This document shows, piece after piece, positions 8,241 to 20,000 of a stretch of DNA of 64,000 nucleotides. A model generated the notes under the pieces. That model ran no database searches, had not been told where the DNA came from, and saw only the letters and a list, made by a program, of their open reading frames with translations. The position numbers and the translations under genes are program-made. How positions within the stretch are numbered: position 1 is the first letter of the stretch; each line of letters begins with the position of its first letter. Source of the DNA: JACMLD01 sp963705285 (GTDB taxonomy: Bacteria > Bacteroidota > Bacteroidia > Chitinophagales > Chitinophagaceae); assembly GCA_963705285.1 (NCBI GenBank), contig OY970066.1:3224001-3288000 (forward strand), given 5' to 3'.

Positions 8241-9923
8241 TTATTGATATCCAACATTCTGCTTGAATTCATCCTTATTAAGGACTGCATCTAACTGAGA
8301 TTGGGGTATTGGCCGAACAATATGAAAAGACTGAATATTAGGATCAACGTCTGGATTCAGCGCTTTAACACGGCTAATTAATTTACCGGTTCTTTTTAAA
8401 TCAAACCATCTCAATTGCTCTCCAGCAAATTCTCTTGCTCTTTCATCTAAAATAAAATCAAGTGTTACCTGCGCTGGCAGGATCTGCATGGCAGCAGTTT
8501 GACCTGGGTCTGCAGCTCTTGTTCTTATTATATTAATAAAATAAGCAGCTGAATCTGTTCTTCCTAATCCCAACTGTGCTTCAGCAGCAATGAGAAACAA
8601 TTCGGCATAACGTATCACAAAAACATCTCTTGCACTTTGTGCCTCATTATAAGAAAGGCGGGTTGAATCCATATGCTTTCTTAAGGATGGATAGACTAGG
8701 CGATTCAGTACTTTCCCTGTTGCCGCATTGTAAATGGTGTTTCTGTTGTACACTTTATAAGTCGTGCCACCGGGGTTAGTGCCAGTTGTTGTTCCATCCG
8801 AATTTACAATAGTACCTACCTTAAGTGTTCTTGTTGCAACTATTGCGGTATCTCCCGGCCTTGATTTAGCTGTGTCGTTGGAATTGCCTGTGCAGCTATT
8901 CCAAACTTCCCTAAACGACCCCGCATAACGAGAGTCCCCGGGACCATATAAGTCCAAAAGTGCACGAGTTGGCATATACCTATTGAATGGTCTGCCGTAT
9001 TCTATTATTCTACCCATACGAGGTAAGTCGTCATATTTCATTAAATACATCATATGACCATTGTTACTTCCCCTGCTATGGCCAATAGTAAACAGACCGG
9101 AATTAATATCGTTAAAAGTCAGTGTGTTTGCGTAGTTAATAGCATATATTACCTCTTTATTATTTTTTTGAAAAGCCATATCCCATAAATCCGTGTACTT
9201 TGGTTGAAGGACAAATCCAAAACCTCCTTTAATAACTGCATTTGCCATTGCAGCCGCTTCTGCATTCATTCCTCTAGTTAAATACATTCTAGCTAAAAAG
9301 GACATAGCCGCAGGTTTTGTAACCCGACCATAATCAGAGGTTGAATTAGATAAATTGTTAACAGCAAAATTCAAGTCCCGGAAAATTTGAGCATAAAATG
9401 TATCAACAGGTGTTTTATTAGCAGTAGAAATAATGCCCTTTGTTTCTTCTGTAGTAAAATGAACTCCTCCCCAAGTTTCTACAATATGCCAGTAATAAAA
9501 AGCTCGCAGAAAACGAAGTTCCCCTTCTCTTTGTTTTTGTGTTGCCGCGGAATAACCTGCTTCTCCTATCCGATTAATACCCGCATTACACAAATTAACT
9601 CCACTATATAAAGCATTCCATTCTAATTTAAGAAGACTATTTGTGCCCTGCAGATTGACGTACTGCGATAAATCAGGAGAAATATCACCAGCTGCACTCA
9701 TCCAAAGATCGGTTCCCATTTCAGATATATTGTATCCTTCTTCTTTACCATACCACATTCGTTGATAACCATAAGCCGCATTTACAAGGGCGTCAAACCC
9801 CGCCGGTGTAGTGTAAACAGCTTCTGCAGTTAACCCACTTGGATTATATTCTTCTAGTTGTTTTTTACATGACAAAGTAGTCAGTAATAAAACAGATAAA
9901 ACTATTATTGATATATTTTTCAT
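8241..9923 (-). CDS. SusD-family outer-membrane glycan-binding lipoprotein (pair 1)
   Basis: 560 residues, lipoprotein signal with Cys19 (TTLSCKK), then the RagB/SusD fold with its tetratricopeptide-like helices. Typical blocks are FLRAFYYWHIVETWGGVHF (about 135-155) and the C-terminal DERAREFAGEQLRWFDLKRTG. SusD proteins sit on the cell surface and cap the TonB-dependent transporter, loading oligosaccharides. The partner SusC gene is 17 bp upstream. The pair has its own upstream regulatory region and terminator, so it is a separate transcription unit at the end of the locus. Glycan specificity is inferred from the pectinase neighbours only. Confidence 0.95.
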   Translation of the reverse strand: MKNISIIVLSVLLLTTLSCKKQLEEYNPSGLTAEAVYTTPAGFDALVNAAYGYQRMWYGKEEGYNISEMGTDLWMSAAGDISPDLSQYVNLQGTNSLLKLEWNALYSGVNLCNAGINRIGEAGYSAATQKQREGELRFLRAFYYWHIVETWGGVHFTTEETKGIISTANKTPVDTFYAQIFRDLNFAVNNLSNSTSDYGRVTKPAAMSFLARMYLTRGMNAEAAAMANAVIKGGFGFVLQPKYTDLWDMAFQKNNKEVIYAINYANTLTFNDINSGLFTIGHSRGSNNGHMMYLMKYDDLPRMGRIIEYGRPFNRYMPTRALLDLYGPGDSRYAGSFREVWNSCTGNSNDTAKSRPGDTAIVATRTLKVGTIVNSDGTTTGTNPGGTTYKVYNRNTIYNAATGKVLNRLVYPSLRKHMDSTRLSYNEAQSARDVFVIRYAELFLIAAEAQLGLGRTDSAAYFINIIRTRAADPGQTAAMQILPAQVTLDFILDERAREFAGEQLRWFDLKRTGKLISRVKALNPDVDPNIQSFHIVRPIPQSQLDAVLNKDEFKQNVGYQ

Positions 9924-9940
9924 CGTAAAATTTTTTTATA

Positions 9941-12925
9941 TTAAAGACCAAAGTTTATTCCAAATACTACGTTTTTCAACATAGGAGCACTTTCACCTCC
10001 ACCCCTTTCCGGATCATATTCTTTTAATTTGGCACTCTTTGTCCATGTTGCAAGATTTGTTCCATTAACATATACTCTAAGACTGTTGAAGAATGCTTTT
10101 TTGATTGTAGGAAAAGTATATCCAAGTGACATATTCCTGATCCTCAAATACGAACCATCGACATAACCTATGGTACTAAAATAAAGGGTTGATGCTCCCG
10201 AAATATTAGCGTTTGGTCGGGGATAGTCGTTTGATGGATTGGTGGGCGTCCAGTAATTAATAATTTTGGTGCTGTTACTTAGATTTGATTGACGATCATA
10301 CCTGTTTAAAAAATTCGGATTAAGCATTTGTCCCCAACGCGCATAAATGTAGATGCTAATATCAAAGCCTTTATAAGTAACCTTGTTATCAAATCCCCCG
10401 TGCCATTTAGGTCTGTTGACGCCGCCAAGTACAACTCTATCATTTATAGCATCAATCTTATTATCCTCGTTTTGATCTTTTACTTTTATATCTCCTGGTT
10501 TTTGGCCAAAAACCAGCGCATCTGCTGCCTCAGAGGTCTGCCATATTCCTAATTTCTCGTAATCATAAAATACATTTATAGGCTGTCCAATAAACCATCC
10601 GTTTCCAATATCATTAACTCCATTGGTAACTAATGAAACAATTTCTTCCTTATTGTGGGAGTAAGTTAATGAAGAAGACCATGTAAAGTCTTTTGTTTTA
10701 ACATTAGTGGAACTCAAACTAATATCATAACCTCTGTTTCTCGTTTCGCCTATATTCTGATAAACCGTCTGAACTCCGGTAGTAGGAGGTAATCCTCGTG
10801 GAAGTAATAAATCAGAAGTATGAGTATCATAAATATCAACAGTTGCATTTACCCTGTTGTTGAGCAACCCAAAATCAATTCCAATATTTTTGGTTTTTGA
10901 CAATTCCCATCCGGCATCGGCATTTCCAAGCAGCGGAGAAAAAGTGAATCCCTGGAAACTTGTTTCGCCAAATGCCATTGGCACACGGAGTAACGAACTT
11001 TGCGTGCCATACGGAGAAATTCCAGAATTACCTGCTACACCATAGCTAAGTCTAAGTTTAAGATCACTTACAAATGATACTTTTTTCATAAAGTTCTCAT
11101 CAACTATGCGCCAAGCAACAGATGCAGATGGAAAAGATGCCCATTTATTTCCAACGGATAGCCTTGAAGCACCATCTACTCTATTTGTTATTGTAATCAG
11201 ATATTTCCCCTTGTAGCTATAATTAAGACGGCCGGCAAAGGATAATACATTCCATTTTGTATAACCACTGCTGATTTTAATATTATTAGGTGCATTTCCG
11301 AGCGCATAAAACAATTGGGAAGGTAGCAATTGACCTTCACCCTGTGCACTAACATTATCGGATAGGCTCTCTACATAGCTGTTTAAGCCAGTCAATGTGA
11401 ATGAGTGACTTTTAATATTTGTTTGATAGGTAATAATGTTATCCCAATTTAAAAATCGGCTGTTAGAAGCGTTATAAGATGCAAAACTACCGGTTGCGGT
11501 AGCACGGGAGATACTCTGTTGAGCTTCAAAAAGACCTGATCTGGAATTTCCAATATTAACACCAAAATTTGATCGGAATGTAAATCCTGAAAACGGTTTC
11601 ATATCCAGATAAACATTCGTAATTACACTTGTTATCTTTCCGGTATTGTTAAATACATTTGGTTGTTCATCAGCAAGAGCACTGACGGTATTTCCGTTAG
11701 CCGGATTGAGAATGAAATTGCCGTTTGCATCGTAAACAGTTCCAAATGGAATAATTTTATTTGCGATATTCAGTGGATCCCTTCTATAACTTTCGTCCCT
11801 GTTAGTTATCTGACTTTGTAAACCAGCTTTTATCCAGCTATTAAAAGTTTGATCTATATTAGTCCGGATTGAATAACGTTTGACCTCATCAAATTTTAAA
11901 ATTCCTTTTTCCCTTAGATAATCAATCCCAAAGTAAACTTTCGTTTTATCGTTACCGGTACTGACTCCGATATTATGATTCTGCTGTATCCCTTTATGAA
12001 ATAATAAATCCTGGTAATCTATCCATTGATTGTTTTGAATTGCTGCAAATTCCGCCGCTGTAAAAATTATTGCATCATCTGCAGATGAATTCCATGCTCC
12101 AACGGTACGTTTAGCCTCCCTTCTTATTTCAGCATATTCAGGTCCTGTTAAAACGGAGGGATACCGGGATACAGTTGATATACCCAGATATGAATTAAAA
12201 TCAATCTTGGTTTTGCCCCCTGACCCTTTTTTTGTTGTTATAATAATAATTCCATTAGCACCTTGCCACCCATAAATTGCAGTGGCTGAAGCATCTTTTA
12301 AAAACTCAACGGATTCAATACTATTGGGATTAATATCATCAATGTTCCCTGTCTGTATACCATCAACTATAAACAATGGGCTGTTACCAGCACCAATTGA
12401 CCGGTTTCCCCGGACTCTGATGCTCAAACCTGAAGAAGCAGAACCACTACTCCTTTGTATATCAACTCCAGCTACTTTTCCTTGGATTGATTCAAGGGGA
12501 TTTTGGGCAGGGATCTCCCTTATTTCAGCTCCTTTTATTGAAATCACAGATCCTGTCAGATCCCTTCTTTTTACCGTTCCATAACCAATAACAACAACTT
12601 CGTCCAACCCTTTTGTTGATACTACTAATTCAACATTGATTGTTGATTTTCCACTGGTTGAAATTTCCTGTGTTGCAAAAGAAACACCAGAAAAAACAAG
12701 TGTAGAAGAGTTGTTGGGAAGATTAATTTTAAAATAACCATCATTATCTGTTGTTGTAGCAATGTTTGTTCCCTTTGCTGTTACTGTAATCCCAGATACC
12801 GGTTGTTTGTTTTCTGAAGATGTTACTTTACCTGTTATTTGTTTACCCTGGGCAAATACCTGACCCGAGAAAAAAAATAAGATTAGTAGCATTGAAAGTC
12901 CTTTTACTTTAAGTACTCTGGTCAT
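9941..12925 (-). CDS. SusC-family TonB-linked outer-membrane transporter (pair 1)
   Basis: 994 residues. Signal peptide, an N-terminal carboxypeptidase-regulatory-like domain (about 28-105), a plug domain starting at DEVVVIGYGTVKRRDLTGSV and containing IRVRGNRSIGAGNSPLFIVDG, then a long beta-barrel region. It imports oligosaccharides across the outer membrane using TonB energy together with its SusD partner. No STN domain is present, so no anti-sigma-type signalling is expected from this protein. The upstream 700-bp spacer carries a triple TTTC direct repeat (13179-13207). Confidence 0.95.
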   Translation of the reverse strand: MTRVLKVKGLSMLLILFFFSGQVFAQGKQITGKVTSSENKQPVSGITVTAKGTNIATTTDNDGYFKINLPNNSSTLVFSGVSFATQEISTSGKSTINVELVVSTKGLDEVVVIGYGTVKRRDLTGSVISIKGAEIREIPAQNPLESIQGKVAGVDIQRSSGSASSGLSIRVRGNRSIGAGNSPLFIVDGIQTGNIDDINPNSIESVEFLKDASATAIYGWQGANGIIIITTKKGSGGKTKIDFNSYLGISTVSRYPSVLTGPEYAEIRREAKRTVGAWNSSADDAIIFTAAEFAAIQNNQWIDYQDLLFHKGIQQNHNIGVSTGNDKTKVYFGIDYLREKGILKFDEVKRYSIRTNIDQTFNSWIKAGLQSQITNRDESYRRDPLNIANKIIPFGTVYDANGNFILNPANGNTVSALADEQPNVFNNTGKITSVITNVYLDMKPFSGFTFRSNFGVNIGNSRSGLFEAQQSISRATATGSFASYNASNSRFLNWDNIITYQTNIKSHSFTLTGLNSYVESLSDNVSAQGEGQLLPSQLFYALGNAPNNIKISSGYTKWNVLSFAGRLNYSYKGKYLITITNRVDGASRLSVGNKWASFPSASVAWRIVDENFMKKVSFVSDLKLRLSYGVAGNSGISPYGTQSSLLRVPMAFGETSFQGFTFSPLLGNADAGWELSKTKNIGIDFGLLNNRVNATVDIYDTHTSDLLLPRGLPPTTGVQTVYQNIGETRNRGYDISLSSTNVKTKDFTWSSSLTYSHNKEEIVSLVTNGVNDIGNGWFIGQPINVFYDYEKLGIWQTSEAADALVFGQKPGDIKVKDQNEDNKIDAINDRVVLGGVNRPKWHGGFDNKVTYKGFDISIYIYARWGQMLNPNFLNRYDRQSNLSNSTKIINYWTPTNPSNDYPRPNANISGASTLYFSTIGYVDGSYLRIRNMSLGYTFPTIKKAFFNSLRVYVNGTNLATWTKSAKLKEYDPERGGGESAPMLKNVVFGINFGL

Positions 12926-13178
12926 AATCGTTAGTTTGATAAAAAAATGTAATGAAAATCAAGAATTTTACAGTGCGTATGAGGATGCGTTTGATATTCA
13001 AATTTTAGTGGCATTTTAATAAACCTCTTAAACCTTAAGCTGGTTAAAGCAAGGCTCTGAGTAAATAATAAGCGAGGAATTTGAAACATCTGCAAGCTTC
13101 AGTTTTTAAGTTCTCTATAGAATCGTTAGTTATATCGAAAAAAATAGGTGTAGTAGTCCTTAAAATTTGCTAAAATAT

Positions 13179-13207
13179 TTTCTATTTTTTTCTATTTTTT
13201 TCGATTA
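13179..13207. promoter_or_regulatory. Candidate operator: TTTC repeats at 10-bp spacing upstream of susC1
   Basis: TTTC begins at 13179, 13189 and 13199, giving TTTCTATTTT twice and then TTTCGATTAA. The same 10-bp-phased pattern occurs upstream of susC2, of one PL1 gene and of the deoR gene. It lies about 255 bp before the susC1 start. The rest of the spacer (12926-13544) shows no coding region. Confidence 0.45.
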
Positions 13208-13544
13208 ATGAAATTAATATATGTTTTTGATTTAGCAATGTTTATTTTTTGCATACAAATTAACTTCTTTTAATTATGATAATAAATCCAATTGCTATAA
13301 TCTATTGACAATCAAATACAAGAGATAGAGATTTGAATGTGAGCTAATTTCAAGCTGAAATCTTTAAAAACCCTCAAAATTTTTTGCGGAATCTGTTCCC
13401 GAGAAAATTATGAGTTTTGACTACTTAAACAGAAAAGTTGAGAATAAAAAAATGGAACAATTATATTATTATGCTGCTACAAATAGAATTAGTCTCAATT
13501 TATGGTCAATGAAATTTGAAAATACTTGTTCAAATTTCCAGGAC

Positions 13545-13572
13545 AAAAAAAGCAGCTGCTGAGAACAGCAAC
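13545..13572 (-). terminator. Terminator after the susC2-susD2-DUF5123 unit
   Basis: Minus-strand stem GTTGCTG / CAGCAGC (7 bp with one G-T pair, TTCT loop) followed by TGCTTTTTTT. It lies about 60 bp after the stop of the DUF5123-like gene and separates the two SusCD units. Confidence 0.65.
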
Positions 13573-13631
13573 GAGTTTTTGATTGCTAGGTCGAAATGAA
13601 AAGTATATTGTAACACAGGACCAGCTATTCA

Positions 13632-15191
13632 CTAACGCCAACGTGGATCTCCTGAACTATTTTTTCCAGGGAAAAGTGCATCAATAATTCTAAAGTCACC
13701 GTTAGCCGGATTCTGCCACAATAAAGTACTTGACTTTGCAAGAAGAACTCCGGGAATATCACTTCCTCCACTTGTCTGATCAGCAGTTTTATAATTGTTA
13801 CTGCTAACAATAGATGTACCGCCAAGTGTCCTGATACCTCTTACGGCAGTTACACCGTTTTTACCTGGACCAAAAATACAGTTGGTCACGGTAATTCCAT
13901 TTGAAACTGTCATGGTAGTTCCATAATCAATATAGTAACTACCACTTATCGGAGTTTCATTTACAGTACATTGATCCATAAGAATAGAATTTGATGAACC
14001 AGAAGAGCTAACTATTATTTTTTCTATTTTATAAAAAGTGCTATTTGTAATGCTGATATTATTTACTTTCCCGCCAGTTTGCCCCATCGTTAGCACACCA
14101 AAGCCTGAAATACTATCTATGATACAGTTATTAATGACAAGGTTTTCAATAACTACGCCACCTGCACCTTGAGTTCTAATCATTCCTCTAAAAATTTCTG
14201 CTACACAATTTTCAAAACTGAAACGTCCGATATTTGCAGAAGCTCCAGCTGAACTTAAATTGAATATGTAATTTGAACCATAAGCGGCACCTAACAAATA
14301 CACGTCTTTGAAATCGATAAAATCAATGGTACTTGAATTAGCAACTGAAAAATTACTGGTAAAATAGATCTTAGCCTGGAGAGTTGTAGATAAATCAGGA
14401 CCACTTAAGATTGTAACGGATTTATTTAAATTTAATGTGGTTGTAATATTATAAGTTTCTCCTCTCTTCAGCAATACAGTACTTCCGGACGGAATTAATG
14501 GCAATGTATCTGACAATACCGAAGGGCGGCCGGTTATACCAGTGAGGTCAATTACGACTCCAGCAAATGGAGCTTTTGTATTAAAATCTACAAACCCTCT
14601 TACATCTGTCCCACTATACAAAAAGATGGTATATTTTGTATCACTTACTAAGCCGTTGATAACTTTGTTTTCGTTTATCAAGTCTGAAAGGGTAAGATTG
14701 ACTGTTGTTATTACTGAGCTATCTGAAGTCTTCAAAATTTTAATGGACGAAACTGGTGCCCCTTTTGTAGTCCAGCTTACTCTTACAGAATTAAAAGTAA
14801 TATCGGAGATGCCAGGGTTTTTTAAAATTGAAGTTAAAGTCTTAATAGCGCCGAGATTTGACCAACTTGAATTTTTAGTAGAATCTATAGCGATGGATCT
14901 CGCTTGTACCTGGTAGAGTTGATTAAATAATAATTTTTTGAACATAGCCCTTGTGGTATCAATCCTAAGATATACGTCAACCGTACGAAATGTGTCCCGG
15001 CTAAGTTGAACTTCATAGGCGGTTGCAGCATCTATTTTAAGCCAGCTAGCAGTAATAGTATTTGAATCTACCAAAAGTGCACCTGAAATTACTGGCCCAA
15101 AAATTCTTGGAGCTTCTCCTAGATCTGAGGCCTTTTTGCAAGCTGTGAAAATCAATACTGCAGTAAGCAGTACAAATAATATTTTTTTCAT
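13632..15191 (-). CDS. Surface lipoprotein with Fn3-like domains and a beta-helix (DUF4957/DUF5123-like)
   Basis: 519 residues, lipoprotein signal with Cys18 (IFTACKK). About residues 30-215 look like two fibronectin-III-like domains (ITASWLKIDAATAYEVQLSRD; VRVSWTTKGAPVSSIKIL). Residues about 230-500 are a repetitive right-handed beta-helix resembling DUF4957, ending with the DUF5123-like close DALFPGKNSSGDPRWR. Proteins of this architecture sit directly after susCD in pectin loci of Bacteroidota and are thought to be surface glycan-binding or pectin-active proteins. It follows susD2 with a 26-bp gap, in the SusE/SusF position. No catalytic residues can be assigned. Confidence 0.75.
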   Translation of the reverse strand: MKKILFVLLTAVLIFTACKKASDLGEAPRIFGPVISGALLVDSNTITASWLKIDAATAYEVQLSRDTFRTVDVYLRIDTTRAMFKKLLFNQLYQVQARSIAIDSTKNSSWSNLGAIKTLTSILKNPGISDITFNSVRVSWTTKGAPVSSIKILKTSDSSVITTVNLTLSDLINENKVINGLVSDTKYTIFLYSGTDVRGFVDFNTKAPFAGVVIDLTGITGRPSVLSDTLPLIPSGSTVLLKRGETYNITTTLNLNKSVTILSGPDLSTTLQAKIYFTSNFSVANSSTIDFIDFKDVYLLGAAYGSNYIFNLSSAGASANIGRFSFENCVAEIFRGMIRTQGAGGVVIENLVINNCIIDSISGFGVLTMGQTGGKVNNISITNSTFYKIEKIIVSSSGSSNSILMDQCTVNETPISGSYYIDYGTTMTVSNGITVTNCIFGPGKNGVTAVRGIRTLGGTSIVSSNNYKTADQTSGGSDIPGVLLAKSSTLLWQNPANGDFRIIDALFPGKNSSGDPRWR

Positions 15192-15217
15192 TTTGTGTTT
15201 TTTTTGGCGGAATTATT

Positions 15218-17029
15218 TTAATAGCCGTATTCATTTTTAAGTGTCCCCTGGGAAGCGGCAATAACAGTTTGATGAATGGGAAATATGTACCTAAGTGGAG
15301 TATTTCCTGTTAAATCAGTATATCCCTTATACATATTAATGTAATAATCGGATGGCAAATTTGTAGTTGTATTCCATAGTGATACTAACCAGTTAGTAGC
15401 AGTGTAACCAGCAGGAACTGGCCCTGTAGGTTTCCTGAATTGACTTAACCAGGAAATGGTATTATCTGGATTTCTTGTATAATACAATTTATCAGGGTAG
15501 CTGGCGTAAGGACCAATGTTGTTTACTGCACCATTCGCTAATTGAACCAGTGTATTTCTTACTTCAGCCACCTTTTGACCATAGTTACCCCACCTGATCA
15601 AATCATGTTTTCGAAGAAACTCACCTCCAAATTCCCATGCCCGTTCATTTACAATTGCATTAAAAAATGCCTGTTTATTTCCAAGTGCCGATACATATGA
15701 ATTAACTTTTACTCCCCATAATGATGAAGGGAAAACTCTTTGACGAACCTGTATCAATGCAGCTTGTGCTTCAGCAGTTGGTCCGTTGTTAAGCTCATTT
15801 TCGGTTTCTGCCAGCATTAGCAAAACATCAGAATACCGCATCATTGGCCAATTGATTCCCGTTCCTTTTGAAGATGTGGATCCGAGTGGAGTAGGTACAA
15901 GCAGTCTGCTCCACTTGTTGATAGCTATATTTGTAACACTAACTGGACCCTGCTGAAGTGTACTACTATAGTTAATAATAGAGCATGATGCTGATACCCG
16001 TAAATCTGATGTGTCAAATGAAAAATAATAGGCAGGACTCAACAACATCTGTACTCCCGTACCGCCATAGGCATGGGTACCCGAAACAACATTTACACCT
16101 AACACATAGCCCTGGTCACCTCTTAATAGTGGGTAGGCCACTTCAAATAACATATCACCATTTACTGGGGAAATATATTTATTCTGGTTTAAGAAAACCT
16201 GAGCATAATTTCCTAATGGCCGCGGTTTTAGATTAACCAGTTTCTTACAATATGTATTGGCAATTTCGTAATATTTTTTTCGTATTGCTGCTTCAGTATT
16301 TGGATCATGCATGGTAAGATCTGGCTTTAACCAATAACCTCCCCTCATCAGGGAAAGCCTTGCTATCATCCCGATAGTATACTCCCTGTTAACATATTCA
16401 ATACCGCCAGAGTTCTGGTCAGCCCACAACATATCGGGCTCAATACTCATTAAATCCTCTACCAGAAAACTCAGGATTGAATCACGCCCGGTTTTAGGCA
16501 AGAAAAAATTTTCACCTGTCTTGGTAGGAGTTATTTTAAAAGGCACATCTCCCCAACAGTCGATAAGAACATAATACCAGAAAGCCCTCAATGTTTTCGC
16601 CTCACCTAATAGTTGCTTGTATTGCTTGTTAGATGGATCTGCCTTCAGGGAAATATTAATTAACCCATCTTCACACTCATTTGCCTTATTGATGGAACTA
16701 TAAGCCTGGTTCCATACAAGAGCAAAATCTGTATTGTTATCAGCAGTTAAAAAATTCCATATATCCCTTCTTCCACCATCCTGAGTCGGGTTCACATTCC
16801 CTACTTCCACATCGGTGTTCATCTGAAACTGGTTAGTGTAGCGAGAGGTAAATGCATCTGTACTAAAACCCTGATAAATACCCAGAACGGCTTTTCGGGC
16901 TTCAGATTCAGAACTAAAGAGAAACTCCTTCGGATTATTCGTTAAGGATTCAGCCTCCAAAAATTTCTTACAGGATGAGAGTAAGGATACGGATGCTGCA
17001 ATCATAAAAAAAATTAATATTCTTTTCAT
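15218..17029 (-). CDS. SusD-family outer-membrane glycan-binding lipoprotein (pair 2)
   Basis: 603 residues, lipoprotein signal with Cys20 (LLSSCKK), RagB/SusD fold. Family blocks include LRAFWYYVLIDCWGDVPF (about 145-165) and NERAWEFGGEFLRKHDLIRWG near residue 460. Somewhat longer than pair 1 and clearly not a recent duplicate of it, so the two systems probably take different oligosaccharides. The gene follows susC2 with a 20-bp gap and precedes the DUF5123-like lipoprotein gene. Confidence 0.95.
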   Translation of the reverse strand: MKRILIFFMIAASVSLLSSCKKFLEAESLTNNPKEFLFSSESEARKAVLGIYQGFSTDAFTSRYTNQFQMNTDVEVGNVNPTQDGGRRDIWNFLTADNNTDFALVWNQAYSSINKANECEDGLINISLKADPSNKQYKQLLGEAKTLRAFWYYVLIDCWGDVPFKITPTKTGENFFLPKTGRDSILSFLVEDLMSIEPDMLWADQNSGGIEYVNREYTIGMIARLSLMRGGYWLKPDLTMHDPNTEAAIRKKYYEIANTYCKKLVNLKPRPLGNYAQVFLNQNKYISPVNGDMLFEVAYPLLRGDQGYVLGVNVVSGTHAYGGTGVQMLLSPAYYFSFDTSDLRVSASCSIINYSSTLQQGPVSVTNIAINKWSRLLVPTPLGSTSSKGTGINWPMMRYSDVLLMLAETENELNNGPTAEAQAALIQVRQRVFPSSLWGVKVNSYVSALGNKQAFFNAIVNERAWEFGGEFLRKHDLIRWGNYGQKVAEVRNTLVQLANGAVNNIGPYASYPDKLYYTRNPDNTISWLSQFRKPTGPVPAGYTATNWLVSLWNTTTNLPSDYYINMYKGYTDLTGNTPLRYIFPIHQTVIAASQGTLKNEYGY

Positions 17030-17049
17030 ATAAATCGTTATTTGAATAA

Positions 17050-20000
17050 TTAAAAAGTTACGTTCACACCGGCTGTGAAATTGCGGCTTCTTGGATAAGC
17101 AGATTCATCAAAACCAGGTGTTAGCCCATTATTTCTTAAAGTGTTTACCTCCGGATCATATCCAGAATACTTTGTCCATAAGAAAGCATTATACACTGTA
17201 CAGTAAACTCTGAACTTATTGATATAAGCCTTTGACGTAAGCTTTTTCGGCAATGTATATCCAATGCTAATTGTATTGAGCCTAAGGAAAGATCCATCTT
17301 CAATAGCCCATGAAGAAACAACTGGAGACGTGAGACCCATAGAGAAAGGAGACCAGATAGAAGGGTTAGGGTTTAGTTTAGTCAACTCCACAAGATCGGT
17401 AACAAGATTACCAGCGGCGTCTATATAATGATAACGGTTATCATAATTCACAGTACCCAGCATATTAAGGTAAGTCGTTCTGTACTGCATGTTGAAGCGT
17501 ATCTTGGCTGCATTATAGACATTGTTACCTGTTACAAAGTTGAAGAAGGTTGAGATATCAAATCCTTTGTAGGCAGCGTTAAGTCCAAAGCCACCAAAAC
17601 TTTTTGGCTGGCCATGACCAATTACTGTACGATCATTAATATCAATTATTCCATTTCCGTCAAGATCTTTAAATTTTACCACACCCGGCCGTAAACCCGT
17701 TACACCTAGCGCATTCATTCCGCGTGAATCGGGAACTCCTGATTTAAGAGTATAACCTGTACCGTTTTGAATAAAATCATCGACAGTGTACATTCCATCT
17801 GCAACAAAACCATACATTAACCCCACACCCTGACCAACTATTACTTTATAATCATCGGCATATCTCAGGTCGGTACTGGCCCAGCCTGAATTATAGTTTC
17901 TTTCATTTACACCATCAAGCTTGTCTATATTAAACTTATTAAAGCTGATATTAAAATTTGCATTTAACTGGAATTTTTTTCCAGAAACTAAATTAGAAAT
18001 CAAGCTCAATTCAATACCACGGTTTGAAGTTTGCCCAATATTTTGTTGCTGAATAGAAAAGCCTGTAGATGTTGGAATTTTTGATTCAACCAGCAAGTCT
18101 TTTGTTGTATTATGATAAGCATCTATTGTTCCGGAAATTTTACCAGCGAACAATTCAAAATCAACGCCTATATTTCTGGTAATTGTAGTTTCCCATCGTA
18201 AGTCCGGATTGGCTAGTTTGGAGCTTGAATAGTTATAATAAGGTTGTGGAGCATTCCCAACTCCGTAAGGTGCAGATTGGCTAATAGAAAAAAGTGTCCT
18301 GTATAGGTCATCACCAATATTATTATTACCTGCAATTCCATAACTAACCCTCAACTTAAGATCCGACACAAACTTTACTTTATCCATAAACTTTTCAGAC
18401 GAGATACGCCATGCTGCTGATGCTGCAGGAAAAAACCCCCATTGCTTTCCGGGAGCAAACTTGCTGGATCCATCAAACCGGCTTGTAAAATTAAAAATAT
18501 ATCTCTCTTTATACTGGTATATAGCTCGTCCAAAAAAGGAAGCCACTTTACTTCCGGGATCGTCGTAAGATTTGTTAGTAAGTGTTGTACCTTGAGCAAG
18601 CGAGGCAAAAGTCTTCAGGACAGGCATATCCAGTGGAAAACCTATCACCTGCATTGTATTGTCGAAGCCTTTACCCAGTATAAAAAGTTCCTGCCCTAAC
18701 AGTATCCCCAGATTATTTTTTTTGCTTTTGAGTAAGTTGGCAAAATTCAGGGTATTGGTAATACGGTAGCTATTGAAATAAGAATTACCAAGATCAATTG
18801 CCGGAAGACCGCCATTATTTTTTGCTGTAGTTGTAAGGGAATCGTAATACCTGCGACTGCTTGCCCAGCTGAAATCATATCCGAATTCTGATCGCCATGT
18901 AATGTCTTTAGTGATAGCCCAGGATGGAGCAATATTAAAGTTCAACACCTTGGTTTCTCTTTTCCTGTAATCATTTTGATTTAACTGGTTTGGCCCCTTG
19001 CGTAGTGCGTCATCTCTGAATTGTTCGTATAAATCATCATCACTGAGATTTGGATCAAACACAAGATAGTCTGCAATCCCATTAACTGGTCTTGTAGTAA
19101 TTGCATCTTTTATCTTGAAATTGGAAGAGCCGGATGTACCTGCACCATTTACATTTGTGTTAGTATATCGCATAGCAAAATCCAGTTTAATAACTTTAGA
19201 TATTGCATGATTTAATTTTAAGCTCATGTATTTTCTATCCAGACCATTCGGCGGCTTTTGCCCTGCATCCTTATTGTATGAAAGTGAAAGACTAACTTTG
19301 GTTTTTTCATTGCCACCACTTATATTAAGGTTTTGTTGCTGAGAATAAACCATCTTTCCAAAAAGTTCATCTTGCCAATCGGTACCTTTTTGGTATTTAT
19401 ATAATTCCAGATCATTGTAGGAACCAAACCTGGTAGTAAAATCAGGCAGACTCTTATTTAAAACTGCATATTCATATTGCATCAAGACATATTCATATGG
19501 AGAGAGCACATCAAGTTTTCTAGCCAATTTTCTTCCGGTTACAAACGAATTGTAAGAAATAATTGTTTTCTGTGATGACTTTGCTGATTTTGTAGTTACA
19601 ATGATTACGCCGTTGGCTCCCGAAGCTCCGTAAATAGCTGTAGTTGCGGCATCTTTAAGTACATTGATAGATTCAATGTCCGATGGTGGTATATCGTTAA
19701 TACTGTTAACCCTAAAGCCATCAACGATATATAACGGATCATTACTGCCGGTTACAGATGTTCCTCCTCTAACTAAAATAGTTACTGCAGTTCCTGGTTC
19801 TCCATCTGAAGTGGTAACCTGGACACCAGGCAAACGGCCTGTCAAAGCTTCTGCAGCACTGGATACAGGAATTTTTTCTAATTGCGAAGCACTGATAGAA
19901 GCAACCGTGCCAGTCAAATCTTTTTTACGAACAGTTCCATAACCCACCACAACAACGTCATCCAGATCTTTTACTTCGCTAATTAACTCTATGGTAAAAT